Counted from the first letter of the stretch, positions 5,078 through 12,587 are shown. The stretch is DNA of 13,903 bases from an uncultured Flavobacteriales bacterium (GCA_946478775.1 CAMLDR010000115.1:1-13903), one strand, 5' to 3'. The notes: generated from the sequence alone by a model not told the origin. Program-made: numbers and translations.

Positions 5078-7923
5078 ACTCCGCTCTTAATTAATTTAAC
5101 CAAATAAAAGCCCTGCTTTAACTCATGGAATATTGGTTCCTCTAAAGATACGTGCTTTTTAAATACTTCTTTCCCGGAAAGATCTAAAATGTGGATTTCA
5201 ATGAACTGGTCCGGTAGTGTTTCTCCCCAACGAATTGAAAAACTGTTTTTGGAAGGATTGGGATAAATCCAAACTTGTTCCGGATTTTCAGTTCTCTGAT
5301 CCAAAAAGGAAGCACCTTCTGAAGATGCATTTTCGGAACTCACAGTTGGATTCGTATTGGAGATCGCTTTTTCACAAGTAATATCCCCTATGTAGGCATG
5401 TAAGTCCGAACCATTTTTGATATGAACACCCGGAGTAAAATGAATTTCAGTCACTGCCTGAGCATCTACAATGGCATTTGACTCTACCACCAAATCCAGG
5501 AAATCGGTTTTTTGAGTAACGTGATTTCCTAATAGTATGGTATTTCCGGCCTCGTAATCCACCCGGTAAGTATAATTGGGCCGCGCAAAGAAACCGATCC
5601 GCAGATTCTGCAGGAAAATAAAATCCGGTTCTGCCTCTTCCACTACGAAATTTTTAACCACCGGCTTAATAGGTGAATCCATGCCTGCATATTCATTGGG
5701 GTCCTTTCGATTCCCCACCAAATGCTCGGTGTTTTCATCCCAGCAAAACAAGGCATCAAAAACCGTGTAATCGTAATGATTTCCGGGATAACCTAAATGA
5801 GGATATCCAAACTCATTAGAGGCATTGTTAGGATTATTTGTATTTGCATCAGCTTCATTTTGATACAACAACTTGTGTTCTTTAAAATTATATTCCGGGT
5901 AGCCAGTATTCAAGCTGGCACTTAAATCCTTCACATCGTGTGTTAAAACCGTTGGTGTGAATGAGAATAAGAGGTCTCGGGTAATATCAGGAGCTCCGGT
6001 TAATTCAGACTGCAATTCATTGTTAATTTGAACGATAGGGTTTTGATCTATGAAAATGATTCCTCCCGGGGCATTGTCTAATACCAATGGATCTTTTGTT
6101 ATCGCTTCGTATTCGACTTTCCAGGGCTTAAACAATTGTTTGTATTCATAATAAAATACCCGGTGAGTTCCATGCTTTAAAAAAGTGGCTTCAAAACGCC
6201 GGTTTACCCAGCCCATTAAAGAACCATTTTGTTTGAAGAAAATTGCTCCTGTTTCAACAGGGTATGGAAAATGATTGCTTGAATAATTCGAAAAATCATA
6301 ATCAGGCGTAGAAGAACCATTGGATAAGGAAATCATTCGCTGAAAAGAAGGATAGCCCAATCTGGCTCCGTTCTTAGAATGGTTATAATAGGTGTGTTTT
6401 CCCATATAAGAGGTACGCAGATCACCTTGACCTTGACCAGGAGAATCCCCCGAACCTGTTTCGGTAAAGAAATAGTGAAGCAATTGTTCGGATAAAGGAG
6501 CATTGAGAATATAATGCAAAGCATAGGTATCCCCATCAAATGGATTTACACCTAATGTTCCAACTAATATAATCGGGGAATTGTATTCATATTGCCACAA
6601 ATACTCTACAGCATGCTGCATTCCTAATGGAATGTTTGCCCCGCCATGTTCTCCGTCATTGGAAATGTACAATTTGGTATGTGGGTGTGGGCCATTTGCA
6701 TTCAAATGCTGGTATTCCATCTTTTGCAAAGCTAATCTTGTAGCCAAAGAACCGGCGCTGAAACCCATAATGATGTTTTCCTGATAAGAATCGTTTTGCA
6801 TTTTCCGGTTATTTACCAGAAGAATCAGTTTTTCCAATAGTTCAGCATTCTTTTCCACATAGGCATTGGGTGGAAAGAATTGACAGATGATGACATCAAA
6901 ACCTTCATCGTGCAAATTTTCAATCAAACCTTCCTGGTTGAACTGGTTAGCTAGTTTTCCTATTGAAGAAGGCCAATTTACATAGTTATTAATGAAAGCA
7001 TTATCCGTATGTGGTCCCCAGCCGGCCACCATGATGAAGGGTTTGCGCAGTTTATTGTCGGCACAGGCATAATAGGTAGAGAATTTCAAATCGGGAGAAT
7101 AAATGGAGGAAGAAGTGTAATTATCCGGATAAAGCGTTTCGTGCCATTCGAAATGCTGGTGAACAGTTGACTTTGCAGTTGATCTTTCGTTCATCTCCAC
7201 TTCCTGTTTGAAGACAACTACTTTTTCATCGGAGAAATGGATGGTAAACTGGAGCTTTTGCTTGCCGTTCAGCCAATCGCTTAAATCCACACTGGAATTA
7301 AAGTACAGCAGCTTGGTTTCCGTACCGCTTTTTAGTTCCACGAAATCAATGGTTCGGTTCGTATTGGTGAAGAAGGTTTGATCATTCAGTTCCAGGATTA
7401 CGTTGTTGTAAGCGAACGAATCGAGGAATAGGGCCGCATAGAACACCTCATCTTCTGTTAGATCAGTTGCAAGGATTTCACGATAAGGGTCTGAACCCGT
7501 GCTGGTCCGGAACTCGTCTGCCACAACGGGAATTAATGACTGGATGTTTAAATCGACTACGTAAAACGGAATGCGCAACTGACTGTATTCATCCAATGAA
7601 TAGAAATGATCGTAAACCGGGAAAAGCACGGAATCCCGGTGAAAAGTATGCGACATATCCCACCAATTCATCAACGAGAATAAACCGATGATTCCTTTTC
7701 CGCTGCATGGAACGGGCTGATCTTTGTAAATCAACTGATTGAAAACAGAATCTTCCAGTTCCAGTGTGGCATTTCGGAAATAGCTGTTGGGAAAATGACT
7801 GAAATTGGTGTTTGAATACGCATATTCCATCATTTCCCGCGGGTTTTTAAAGACCAAAGTGTCCGTTTGTCCCAACCCATTTAACCCAATGAGTAAGGAT
7901 ATTCCAAGAATGAAGTTTCTCAT
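5044..7923 (-). CDS. T9SS-secreted alpha/beta-hydrolase-like protein
   Basis: This 959-residue exported protein has a signal peptide (about 1-19, ending GLGQ) and an uncharacterised N-terminal region (20-285). An alpha/beta-hydrolase-like core starts at RKPFIMVAGWGPHTD (293-307). The nucleophile elbow is GFSAG (387-391), with Ser389 the likely nucleophile. YISNDGEHGGANIPLG (419-434) occupies the place where related Bacteroidota lipase-like proteins have a D-x-P-H-x-G-A-N motif. A long beta-rich region follows. Residues about 885-959 are a T9SS type A sorting domain: WIYPNPSKNSF, ILDLSGKEVF, QGFYLVKL and a C-terminal strand. Such domains direct passage across the outer membrane and are normally cleaved. 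The substrate is unknown; a lipid or ester is likely from the fold. It is the middle gene of a three-gene operon, 3 nt after the fiber gene. Confidence 0.88.
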   Translation of the reverse strand: MRNFILGISLLIGLNGLGQTDTLVFKNPREMMEYAYSNTNFSHFPNSYFRNATLELEDSVFNQLIYKDQPVPCSGKGIIGLFSLMNWWDMSHTFHRDSVLFPVYDHFYSLDEYSQLRIPFYVVDLNIQSLIPVVADEFRTSTGSDPYREILATDLTEDEVFYAALFLDSFAYNNVILELNDQTFFTNTNRTIDFVELKSGTETKLLYFNSSVDLSDWLNGKQKLQFTIHFSDEKVVVFKQEVEMNERSTAKSTVHQHFEWHETLYPDNYTSSSIYSPDLKFSTYYACADNKLRKPFIMVAGWGPHTDNAFINNYVNWPSSIGKLANQFNQEGLIENLHDEGFDVIICQFFPPNAYVEKNAELLEKLILLVNNRKMQNDSYQENIIMGFSAGSLATRLALQKMEYQHLNANGPHPHTKLYISNDGEHGGANIPLGMQHAVEYLWQYEYNSPIILVGTLGVNPFDGDTYALHYILNAPLSEQLLHYFFTETGSGDSPGQGQGDLRTSYMGKHTYYNHSKNGARLGYPSFQRMISLSNGSSTPDYDFSNYSSNHFPYPVETGAIFFKQNGSLMGWVNRRFEATFLKHGTHRVFYYEYKQLFKPWKVEYEAITKDPLVLDNAPGGIIFIDQNPIVQINNELQSELTGAPDITRDLLFSFTPTVLTHDVKDLSASLNTGYPEYNFKEHKLLYQNEADANTNNPNNASNEFGYPHLGYPGNHYDYTVFDALFCWDENTEHLVGNRKDPNEYAGMDSPIKPVVKNFVVEEAEPDFIFLQNLRIGFFARPNYTYRVDYEAGNTILLGNHVTQKTDFLDLVVESNAIVDAQAVTEIHFTPGVHIKNGSDLHAYIGDITCEKAISNTNPTVSSENASSEGASFLDQRTENPEQVWIYPNPSKNSFSIRWGETLPDQFIEIHILDLSGKEVFKKHVSLEEPIFHELKQGFYLVKLIKSGVCTTKNILIEQ

Positions 7924-7926
7924 GGC

Positions 7927-8856
7927 TTATGGTTTTTCTTGTTGTAATTGAAGGATGACTTTCTGCTGATGCTGCAACAGTTGTTTTTGTTCCTCCAATT
8001 GCTCTTTCAGTTGAATCAGGTACAAAGTCAGTTCTTCTACCTTTTCCATCAGCATCACATTGCTTTTCGCCACATTGATCCCTGTTTCTTCCATTTCACA
8101 GGCACTTGGAACATTCGGCAAATGCTTGTTTTGTTGAATAAACGTTTGCAATTCACTCAATGGCATCAATCGATAGTTCGCATCAAATACGTAATCAGGC
8201 CAGGCATCCAGGTTTACTTTTATTTCACGTGCATAAAGCAGTCCGTTGTTATCCAGTTCCATTAATTTATACGGAGTTGGAGTTCCCTGGATCCGCTTGT
8301 CGATAATAAGCGGGTGAGTTTGCTTATCTAAAGCGGTAGTTATATGCAATTTGGAATCCGGGTTATTCTGTCCGATGCCCACCTTTACGTCCGGTACACA
8401 GTGGCGGCTTGTATAGATCTTACCGGGGCCATTTAACCAAACCGGAGAAGCAGGGGTTGTATTTCCTCCATTTTCATCTTTACAAGGAATATAAGTTGTT
8501 TCGGAATAGACCAGGCTCTTCAACTCTCCGCCTCTTTTCAGGTTTCCGGTAGAATCGATCAGGATCACTTCGTCGTCCAACAAGGTAGAATCACGCAGTA
8601 AATTCAAGGTCAGGTTTCCTTCAAGGGTCGTATTTCCATCTACTTGTAAGTTGCTTCGGATGTGAGCATCTCTGTCAACGATCATGGAATCCCTTACAGT
8701 TAAGGTAGAATCAATGCGTGCTGAGCCATTTACCGTAAGCCGCTCTGATGGTGATGTTGTGCCAATTCCTACGTTTCCGTTAGCCGGAAGGGTGTTTGAT
8801 TGAGAAAAAGAGTGAGTAGTAAGTGCTGTAAAAAGCAGTATTAGTGTTGTTCTCAT
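7927..8856 (-). CDS. Tail-fiber-like protein with S74/endosialidase-chaperone-like C-terminus
   Basis: This 309-residue exported protein has a signal peptide ending near SFSQS (about residue 19). It carries NVGIGTTSPSERLTVNG (28-44), the common Bacteroidota fiber-head motif, and a second VGIGQNNPDSKLHI (159-172). Residues 45-110 are a repetitive strand-turn stretch (TLTVRDSMIV, AHIRSNLQVDG, TTLEGNLTL) that suggests a beta-helical stalk. WPDYVFDANYRLMPLSELQ (219-237) and HLPNVPSACEMEETGINV (245-262) match the C-terminal module related to intramolecular chaperones of endosialidase (S74), here without an evident protease core. The C-terminus (about 268-309) is a Gln/Leu/Glu coiled coil suited to trimerisation. 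It is the first gene of the operon, directly after the promoter at 8880-8911. These proteins are also widespread outside phage; I see no phage genes here. Confidence 0.87.
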   Translation of the reverse strand: MRTTLILLFTALTTHSFSQSNTLPANGNVGIGTTSPSERLTVNGSARIDSTLTVRDSMIVDRDAHIRSNLQVDGNTTLEGNLTLNLLRDSTLLDDEVILIDSTGNLKRGGELKSLVYSETTYIPCKDENGGNTTPASPVWLNGPGKIYTSRHCVPDVKVGIGQNNPDSKLHITTALDKQTHPLIIDKRIQGTPTPYKLMELDNNGLLYAREIKVNLDAWPDYVFDANYRLMPLSELQTFIQQNKHLPNVPSACEMEETGINVAKSNVMLMEKVEELTLYLIQLKEQLEEQKQLLQHQQKVILQLQQEKP

Positions 8857-8879
8857 AGTGGGTGTTTTAAAGCTTAGTT

Positions 8880-8911
8880 CAAATTTAAAAAACCAGAATG
8901 CTAAAAATCAA
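8880..8911 (-). promoter_or_regulatory. Bacteroidota-type promoter of the fiber/hydrolase/lipoprotein operon
   Basis: On the minus strand TAAATTTG (8887-8880) matches the TAnnTTTG -7 consensus at every defined base. A TTG at 8911-8909 lies 21 nt upstream as a -33 element. The ATG of the fiber gene is about 24 nt downstream of the -7 element. This is one of the two exact -7 matches in the window, and the better spaced one. Confidence 0.65.
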
Positions 8912-8967
8912 CCGTATAAATACTGAAAATGCAAAAACTTTTAAAATGTGGTTTTCCGCAATGGATT

Positions 8968-9007
8968 GTTTCTGTAGAGGCGTAAAATTTTACGCCCCTA
9001 CAGAAAC
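8968..9007. repeat. 40-bp near-perfect palindrome (REP-like element)
   Basis: The left arm GTTTCTGTAGAGGCGTAAAA and the right arm TTTTACGCCCCTACAGAAAC are complementary at 19 of 20 positions with no loop. On the minus-strand RNA the odd pair becomes a G-U wobble, so that strand folds fully. It lies between the divergent fiber operon and GT9 gene, ending 26 nt before the GT9 start. The TGTAGGGGCG...CGCCCCTACA core resembles dispersed palindromes I recall from Bacteroidota and cyanobacteria. That is memory, not a search. Confidence 0.75.
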
Positions 9008-9020
9008 CTGATCTTTTTCC

Positions 9021-9028
9021 TACCTTTA
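9021..9028 (+). promoter_or_regulatory. -7-like element close to the GT9 start codon
   Basis: TACCTTTA matches TAnnTTTG at all but the last base and ends only 5 nt before the ATG at 9034. If used, the transcript would be leaderless or nearly so. No -33 TTG is visible; that position is occupied by the right arm of the palindrome. Confidence 0.35.
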
Positions 9029-9033
9029 CTCTC

Positions 9034-10020
9034 ATGAAAATTCTCGTTGTCCGTTTCAGCTCCATTGGTGATGTGGTATTGACCACGCCCGTTGTGCGCT
9101 GCCTCAAACAACAAGTGAAGGATGCCGAGATTCATTTCATCACCAAAAAAGCTTTCCAGCCGGTTTTGGACCACAATCCCTATATCGATCAATTGATCAC
9201 CATTGAGAAATCGGTGGATGAGGTGGTGGAACGCCTGAAAAATGAACGCTACGATTTTGTGGTCGATCTGCACAACAATATCCGCACCCTGCGTTTGAAA
9301 CGCGCTTTGAAAGTGAAATCGGCGGCCTTTCCGAAGAAAAATTTCTCCAAGCTTTTACTCACGACCTTCAAGATCAACCGCATGCCGAAAGTGCACGTGG
9401 TGGACCGGTATTTTGAAGCGGTCAAAGAACTCGGAGTTAAAAACGATCACAAGCCTTGCGATTTTTTCCTGACGGATTCGGATATCGTTTCGCTGGAATC
9501 GATTGCACTGGTTTCAAAAAGATTTATCGCGGTGGCCATGGGCGCGCAATATGCTACCAAACAACTCCCCGTTTCTTTAATGACAAAAATCCTGGAAGGT
9601 GCACAACTACCGGTTGTTTTACTGGGCGGACCAATGGATTCGGAACGTGCAGCGGAACTGATCCGTCGGCTTCCCGATCAGCGGGTTTTGGACCTTTGCG
9701 GAAAATTGTCTTTGCGGCAATCTGCCTTTATGACCAAACACTGCGCAAAGCTGCTTACCGGCGATACCGGATTGATGCACATTGCCAGTTGCTTCGAAAC
9801 TCCAATCGTCAGCGTTTGGGGAAATACCGTTCCTGATTTGGGAATGTATGCGTATGCACCGCAGAATAAATCGCTTTATACGATCCATGAAGTAGCAGGA
9901 TTGAGTTGCCGGCCGTGTTCAAAGATCGGCTACCAGGAATGTCCGAAAAAACATTTCAACTGTATGCACCTGCAAAACCCGGAAGTGATCAAAAAAGATC
10001 TTTGGGAATTGAAAATGTAA
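9034..10020 (+). CDS. Glycosyltransferase family 9 (heptosyltransferase-like)
   Basis: This 328-residue cytoplasmic GT-B enzyme belongs to the family that adds heptose or other sugars to LPS core. The N-terminal signature is VRFSSIGDVVLTTPVV (6-21). The C-terminal sugar-nucleotide region has LLGGPMDSE (197-204) and LTGDTGLMHIAS (241-252), with the family-typical TGDTG-x-H, then PIVSVWGNT (257-265). Length is normal for GT9. Near the C-terminus four cysteines at 292, 295, 303 and 310 (C-x2-C-x7-C-x6-C, within a CRPC...ECP...C motif) form a cluster I also associate with Bacteroidota GT9 members; it may bind a metal. The exact acceptor sugar cannot be read from sequence. The gene is monocistronic. 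Its last codons (gaattgaaaatgtaa) form part of a long inverted repeat shared with the downstream gap. Confidence 0.92.
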   Translation: MKILVVRFSSIGDVVLTTPVVRCLKQQVKDAEIHFITKKAFQPVLDHNPYIDQLITIEKSVDEVVERLKNERYDFVVDLHNNIRTLRLKRALKVKSAAFPKKNFSKLLLTTFKINRMPKVHVVDRYFEAVKELGVKNDHKPCDFFLTDSDIVSLESIALVSKRFIAVAMGAQYATKQLPVSLMTKILEGAQLPVVLLGGPMDSERAAELIRRLPDQRVLDLCGKLSLRQSAFMTKHCAKLLTGDTGLMHIASCFETPIVSVWGNTVPDLGMYAYAPQNKSLYTIHEVAGLSCRPCSKIGYQECPKKHFNCMHLQNPEVIKKDLWELKM

Positions 10021-10097
10021 AATGGAGAATTGAAAAGAGGATTACTCAATCTTTACCTCAACTACTTTCTAAACTTTTCAATTTTACATTCTCAATT
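10007..10097. repeat. AT-rich inverted repeat at a convergent junction, possible bidirectional terminator
   Basis: The left arm (10007-10037) reads AATTGAAAATGTAAAAT, then 7 extra bases, then TGAAAAG. The right arm CTTTTCAATTTTACATTCTCAATT (10074-10097 region) is its reverse complement except for those 7 bases and one substitution. It fills the gap between the convergent GT9 and thioesterase genes, and the left arm overlaps the GT9 stop codon. Its leading word is nearly the same as at 11737-11797. Confidence 0.6.
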
Positions 10098-10100
10098 GTT

Positions 10101-10613
10101 TTAATCCACAAACAATTTCCGCAGCTCGCTCGCGTCCTTCGGGCTCATTTTCTTAGCCAGGATCAAAGCCAGCTGTTTTCTGCGCAATGCCCCCTCAAAA
10201 CGTTCAATTTCTTCCTCTGTTTCAGGAATTAGTTCCGGGACCTGGATCGGACCGCCATGCTGATCAACCGCAACAAAAGTATAGATCGCTTCATTGGACT
10301 TGCTTCTTTTCCCGGTAATGTTGTCTTCCACAAATACATCCACAAAAATCTCCATGGAAGAATTGAAAGCACGTGAAACCTTTGATTCCAGCGTAACAAT
10401 GGATGCATGATTGATGGGAGAATTGAAACTCACATTGTTCACGTTTGCCGTTACAACTACCCGGTGGCAGTGCCGGTGTGCAGAAACACTCGCTATTTCA
10501 TCCATCCAGGCCAGCAATTGGCCTCCAAATAAATTTCCTAACGTATTGGTGTCATTCGGAAGAACAACTTTTGTAGTAATAGCAAGGGTTTCCGATGCAA
10601 GTCTGGGCTTCAT
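10101..10613 (-). CDS. Acyl-CoA thioesterase, hotdog fold (YciA/BACH type)
   Basis: This 170-residue single-hotdog protein should hydrolyse acyl-CoA to free acid and CoA in the cytoplasm. The catalytic segment is NDTNTLGNLFGGQLLAWMDE (20-39). It contains the family-typical N-x2-G-x2-FGG and the conserved MDE, with Asn23 and Asp38 the likely key residues. VVVTANVNNVSFNSPI (52-67) matches the second conserved strand. The C-terminal 30 residues are a charged helix (EEEIERFEGALRRKQ) typical of this subfamily. The usual fold assembles as a hexamer. The substrate chain length is not predictable. The gene is monocistronic, convergent with GT9 and divergent from the isomerase gene. A -7-like TACTTTTA lies at 10636-10629 on the minus strand, 15 nt before the ATG. 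Confidence 0.93.
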   Translation of the reverse strand: MKPRLASETLAITTKVVLPNDTNTLGNLFGGQLLAWMDEIASVSAHRHCHRVVVTANVNNVSFNSPINHASIVTLESKVSRAFNSSMEIFVDVFVEDNITGKRSKSNEAIYTFVAVDQHGGPIQVPELIPETEEEIERFEGALRRKQLALILAKKMSPKDASELRKLFVD

Positions 10614-10628
10614 GTTCCTTTTTTTGTG

Positions 10629-10636
10629 TAAAAGTA
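10629..10636 (-). promoter_or_regulatory. -7-like element of the thioesterase gene
   Basis: TACTTTTA on the minus strand differs from TAnnTTTG only in the last base and lies 15 nt upstream of the ATG. No clear -33 TTG is seen at the expected distance. Direct repeats at 10641-10686 begin just upstream. Confidence 0.35.
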
Positions 10637-10640
10637 CACT

Positions 10641-10686
10641 AATTTATTCCCGGCGCACGTTAATTTATTTCCAATTTATTCCGGGG
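10641..10686. repeat. Three phased AATTTATTyCC direct repeats in a divergent promoter gap
   Basis: AATTTATT followed by CC or TCC occurs at 10641, 10662 and 10673. The first and last copies extend to AATTTATTCCCGG and AATTTATTCCGGGG. Starts are 21 and 11 bp apart, close to two and one helical turns, as for a tandem operator on one DNA face. They lie between the divergent thioesterase and isomerase genes. No regulator is identified. Confidence 0.45.
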
Positions 10687-10723
10687 AAGATTTAAAAATT
10701 TCTTCTGTTAGAAAAAGCCTTAC

Positions 10724-10731
10724 TATATTTA
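10724..10731 (+). promoter_or_regulatory. -7-like element of the isomerase gene
   Basis: TATATTTA matches TAnnTTTG at seven of eight positions, 18 nt before the ATG at 10750. It is followed by an A-rich leader (AAAGAGAACT). A -33 element is not obvious. Confidence 0.3.
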
Positions 10732-10749
10732 CAAACTTCAAAGAGAACT

Positions 10750-11736
10750 ATGGAAAAACTCATTCAGGAATTTTCGTCCAACATCAGTGAAGCATTGAAA
10801 ATCGCTGCTGGGGCAACTTTTGCAAAACCAAATCAGGAAATCCGGAATATCGTCATCTGCGGTATGGGAGGATCCGGAATTGGCGGAAGAATCGTGGCTC
10901 AATGGGTTGAAAAGACCTGTTCGATTCCTGTATTGTCTGTTCAGGATTATTCGTTGCCGGCATTTGTAAACAAGCACAGTTTGGTCATCGGTTCGTCTTA
11001 TTCGGGGAATACAGAAGAAACCCTGTTTGCTTTGGAAGATGCAAAGGCAAAAGGAGCAACGATCATCGGGATTTGTTCCGGCGGTTCTCTGGCTGAATTT
11101 TGTAGAGGAAATAACTATGAGTTTGTAGTGGTTCCCGGAGGGAATCCGCCAAGAACAGCATTGGCTTTTTCGCTGGTGCAATTGAGCAATATTTTCTCAC
11201 AATTGGGATACGCTCATCCGGGAATTCTGGATGAGATTTCGAACGGGAAGAACCTGATAGATTCCAACCTGGACCAAATCAAGGCTGAAGCCATGCGAGT
11301 GGCACAGGAACTTCAAAAAAGGACCATCGTGGTGTATGCAGGATCCCAATACGAAGCAATTACCATCCGTGCGAAACAGCAGTTCAATGAGAATTCAAAA
11401 GAATTGTGCTGGCAGCATGTGATCCCCGAAATGAACCACAACGAATTAGTTGGATGGGGCGGAGGAGATAACCGGTATGCGTGTTTGTTTATCCAGACAG
11501 GTGATTTGTCGGTTCGCAATCAAAAACGCTTTGAGATCTCCATTGAACGCACCAAATCTAAAACAGATAAAGTCGAAGTTATTTCAGCGAAAGGAACTAC
11601 TACGGTTGAAAAGAGCATCTACCTGATCCACCTGATCGACTGGATTTCACTTTATTTATCCGATTTAAAACACGGAGATCCGATCGAAATCGAGATCATC
11701 GATTACCTGAAAGCAGAATTAGGAAAAATCAAATGA
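10750..11736 (+). CDS. Bifunctional phosphoglucose/phosphomannose isomerase
   Basis: This 328-residue SIS-domain enzyme should interconvert glucose-6-phosphate or mannose-6-phosphate with fructose-6-phosphate in the cytoplasm. It matches the bifunctional PGI/PMI family best known from archaea. First SIS-domain motifs are GMGGSGIGG (38-46) and SSYSGNTEET (82-91), which bind the sugar phosphate. Arg135 in NPPRTALAF, Glu214 in NENSKE, His230 in EMNHNELVGW and Lys307 in DLKHGDP occupy the positions of the known catalytic residues. The C-terminus GDPIEIEIIDYLKAEL is the family's closing helix. Length is normal. It may feed mannose-derived sugars to envelope glycans such as those made with the nearby GT9, but that is only inference. 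The stop codon TGA is followed at once by an inverted repeat. Confidence 0.95.
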   Translation: MEKLIQEFSSNISEALKIAAGATFAKPNQEIRNIVICGMGGSGIGGRIVAQWVEKTCSIPVLSVQDYSLPAFVNKHSLVIGSSYSGNTEETLFALEDAKAKGATIIGICSGGSLAEFCRGNNYEFVVVPGGNPPRTALAFSLVQLSNIFSQLGYAHPGILDEISNGKNLIDSNLDQIKAEAMRVAQELQKRTIVVYAGSQYEAITIRAKQQFNENSKELCWQHVIPEMNHNELVGWGGGDNRYACLFIQTGDLSVRNQKRFEISIERTKSKTDKVEVISAKGTTTVEKSIYLIHLIDWISLYLSDLKHGDPIEIEIIDYLKAELGKIK

Positions 11737-11797
11737 ATTCAAAATGCAAAATTCAAAATGAATAACGTTTTGAATTTTGCATTCATAATTTTGCATT
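11737..11797. repeat. AT-rich hairpin at a convergent junction, likely bidirectional terminator
   Basis: AATGCAAAATTCAAAA (11743-11758) is perfectly complementary to TTTTGAATTTTGCATT (11768-11783). One further wobble pair and one G-C pair close on an AATAA loop, giving about 18 bp. A third partial copy, ATTTTGCATT, follows at 11788-11797 and runs into the stop codon of the minus-strand lipoprotein. It occupies nearly the entire gap between two convergent genes. Confidence 0.65.
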
Positions 11798-12587
11798 AAT
11801 CTACGAATTTCCCGCCCGCATAAACCTGGAATTCAAAACCTCTGTCGGTATGAACTTCAAAGTTCACTTTCACGTGTGCACCCATGTATTTCTCCGGGTC
11901 ACTAGCCAGAATATTTACCAGTTGGTCTTTGTAATCCAATCTCAGGGCAGTAGTAAATCCGTTCGGATCATCCGCACCTAGAATGATGTAGCTAAATACA
12001 TCCTGGTTCACAAATCCCTGGAAAGTAGTGGCAAATTCTCTTTGGGAATTCAATGCATCCATAGCCCTGTCCGAACTGATCGCATGCAATGGTGCGGGTT
12101 TGTATTTCATGCCGTTGATATCATCCTGGAAAGAAGCCCTGCGCTCTTTTGTTTTGATAACCTTTCCTTTTTCATTGTAATAAGAAATGCGGTCAATAAA
12201 AACAGCCTCACTTTCCCCATTCACCTGGTCGATTAACTCTTGCGTCACAAAAGGTTTTCCGTTGTTCAGGAAATAGAAGCGTGTTCCGTTTGTTTTGCCG
12301 TTTCCTTCGGAAAATTGCTCCTCGATAATTTGAAGCACATTGGCCGTGTCCAAATAGCCGATTACTTCCACCATTTGTCCGTCACCCTTTTCGTAATGCA
12401 GTGAATTGGCAACCAAGTCGGAAGACTCCGTTATTTTTTTCAGCTCCAGCACTTGTTGATCCATCTCAGCTTCATTTTTGAAGTGCTTTACAATGGTCTT
12501 TTTTTCTTCGGTGCTTTTCTCCGTGGAATTATCAGAACCACAGGATACTAATCCGACAAGTAATAAAGGGAAAATATACTTTTTCAT
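11796..12587 (-). CDS. Lipoprotein of unknown function
   Basis: I do not recognise this 263-residue protein. It starts MKKYIFP and has a clear lipobox, VGLVSC, with the lipidated cysteine at residue 16. A Ser/Glu/Lys tether (17-32) follows, as is usual for surface or periplasmic lipoproteins. The mature region mixes strands and helices. Residues about 70-150 (GQMVEVIGYLD, TRFYFLNNGKPFVT, ISYYNEKGKVIKTKERR) look like a beta-sheet meander of toxin/MORN-like YYNEKGK repeats. The C-terminal part ends FEFQVYAGGKFVD. The reading frame stays open upstream to 12872, but that extension would run antisense through the next gene and lacks a signal. I place the start at 12587 because the signal peptide begins there. 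A -7-like TACTTTTA lies at 12627-12620 (minus strand). Confidence 0.82.
   Translation of the reverse strand: MKKYIFPLLLVGLVSCGSDNSTEKSTEEKKTIVKHFKNEAEMDQQVLELKKITESSDLVANSLHYEKGDGQMVEVIGYLDTANVLQIIEEQFSEGNGKTNGTRFYFLNNGKPFVTQELIDQVNGESEAVFIDRISYYNEKGKVIKTKERRASFQDDINGMKYKPAPLHAISSDRAMDALNSQREFATTFQGFVNQDVFSYIILGADDPNGFTTALRLDYKDQLVNILASDPEKYMGAHVKVNFEVHTDRGFEFQVYAGGKFVD

Noticed and set aside
7927..8856. Prophage or tailocin origin for the fiber gene
   Set aside because: It has a Sec signal peptide and sits with a T9SS cargo and a lipoprotein. No capsid, sheath, integrase or lysis gene is present in the window.
10738..11181. 147-codon open frame antisense to the isomerase gene
   Set aside because: The plus-strand isomerase has full family motifs; the antisense product has none.
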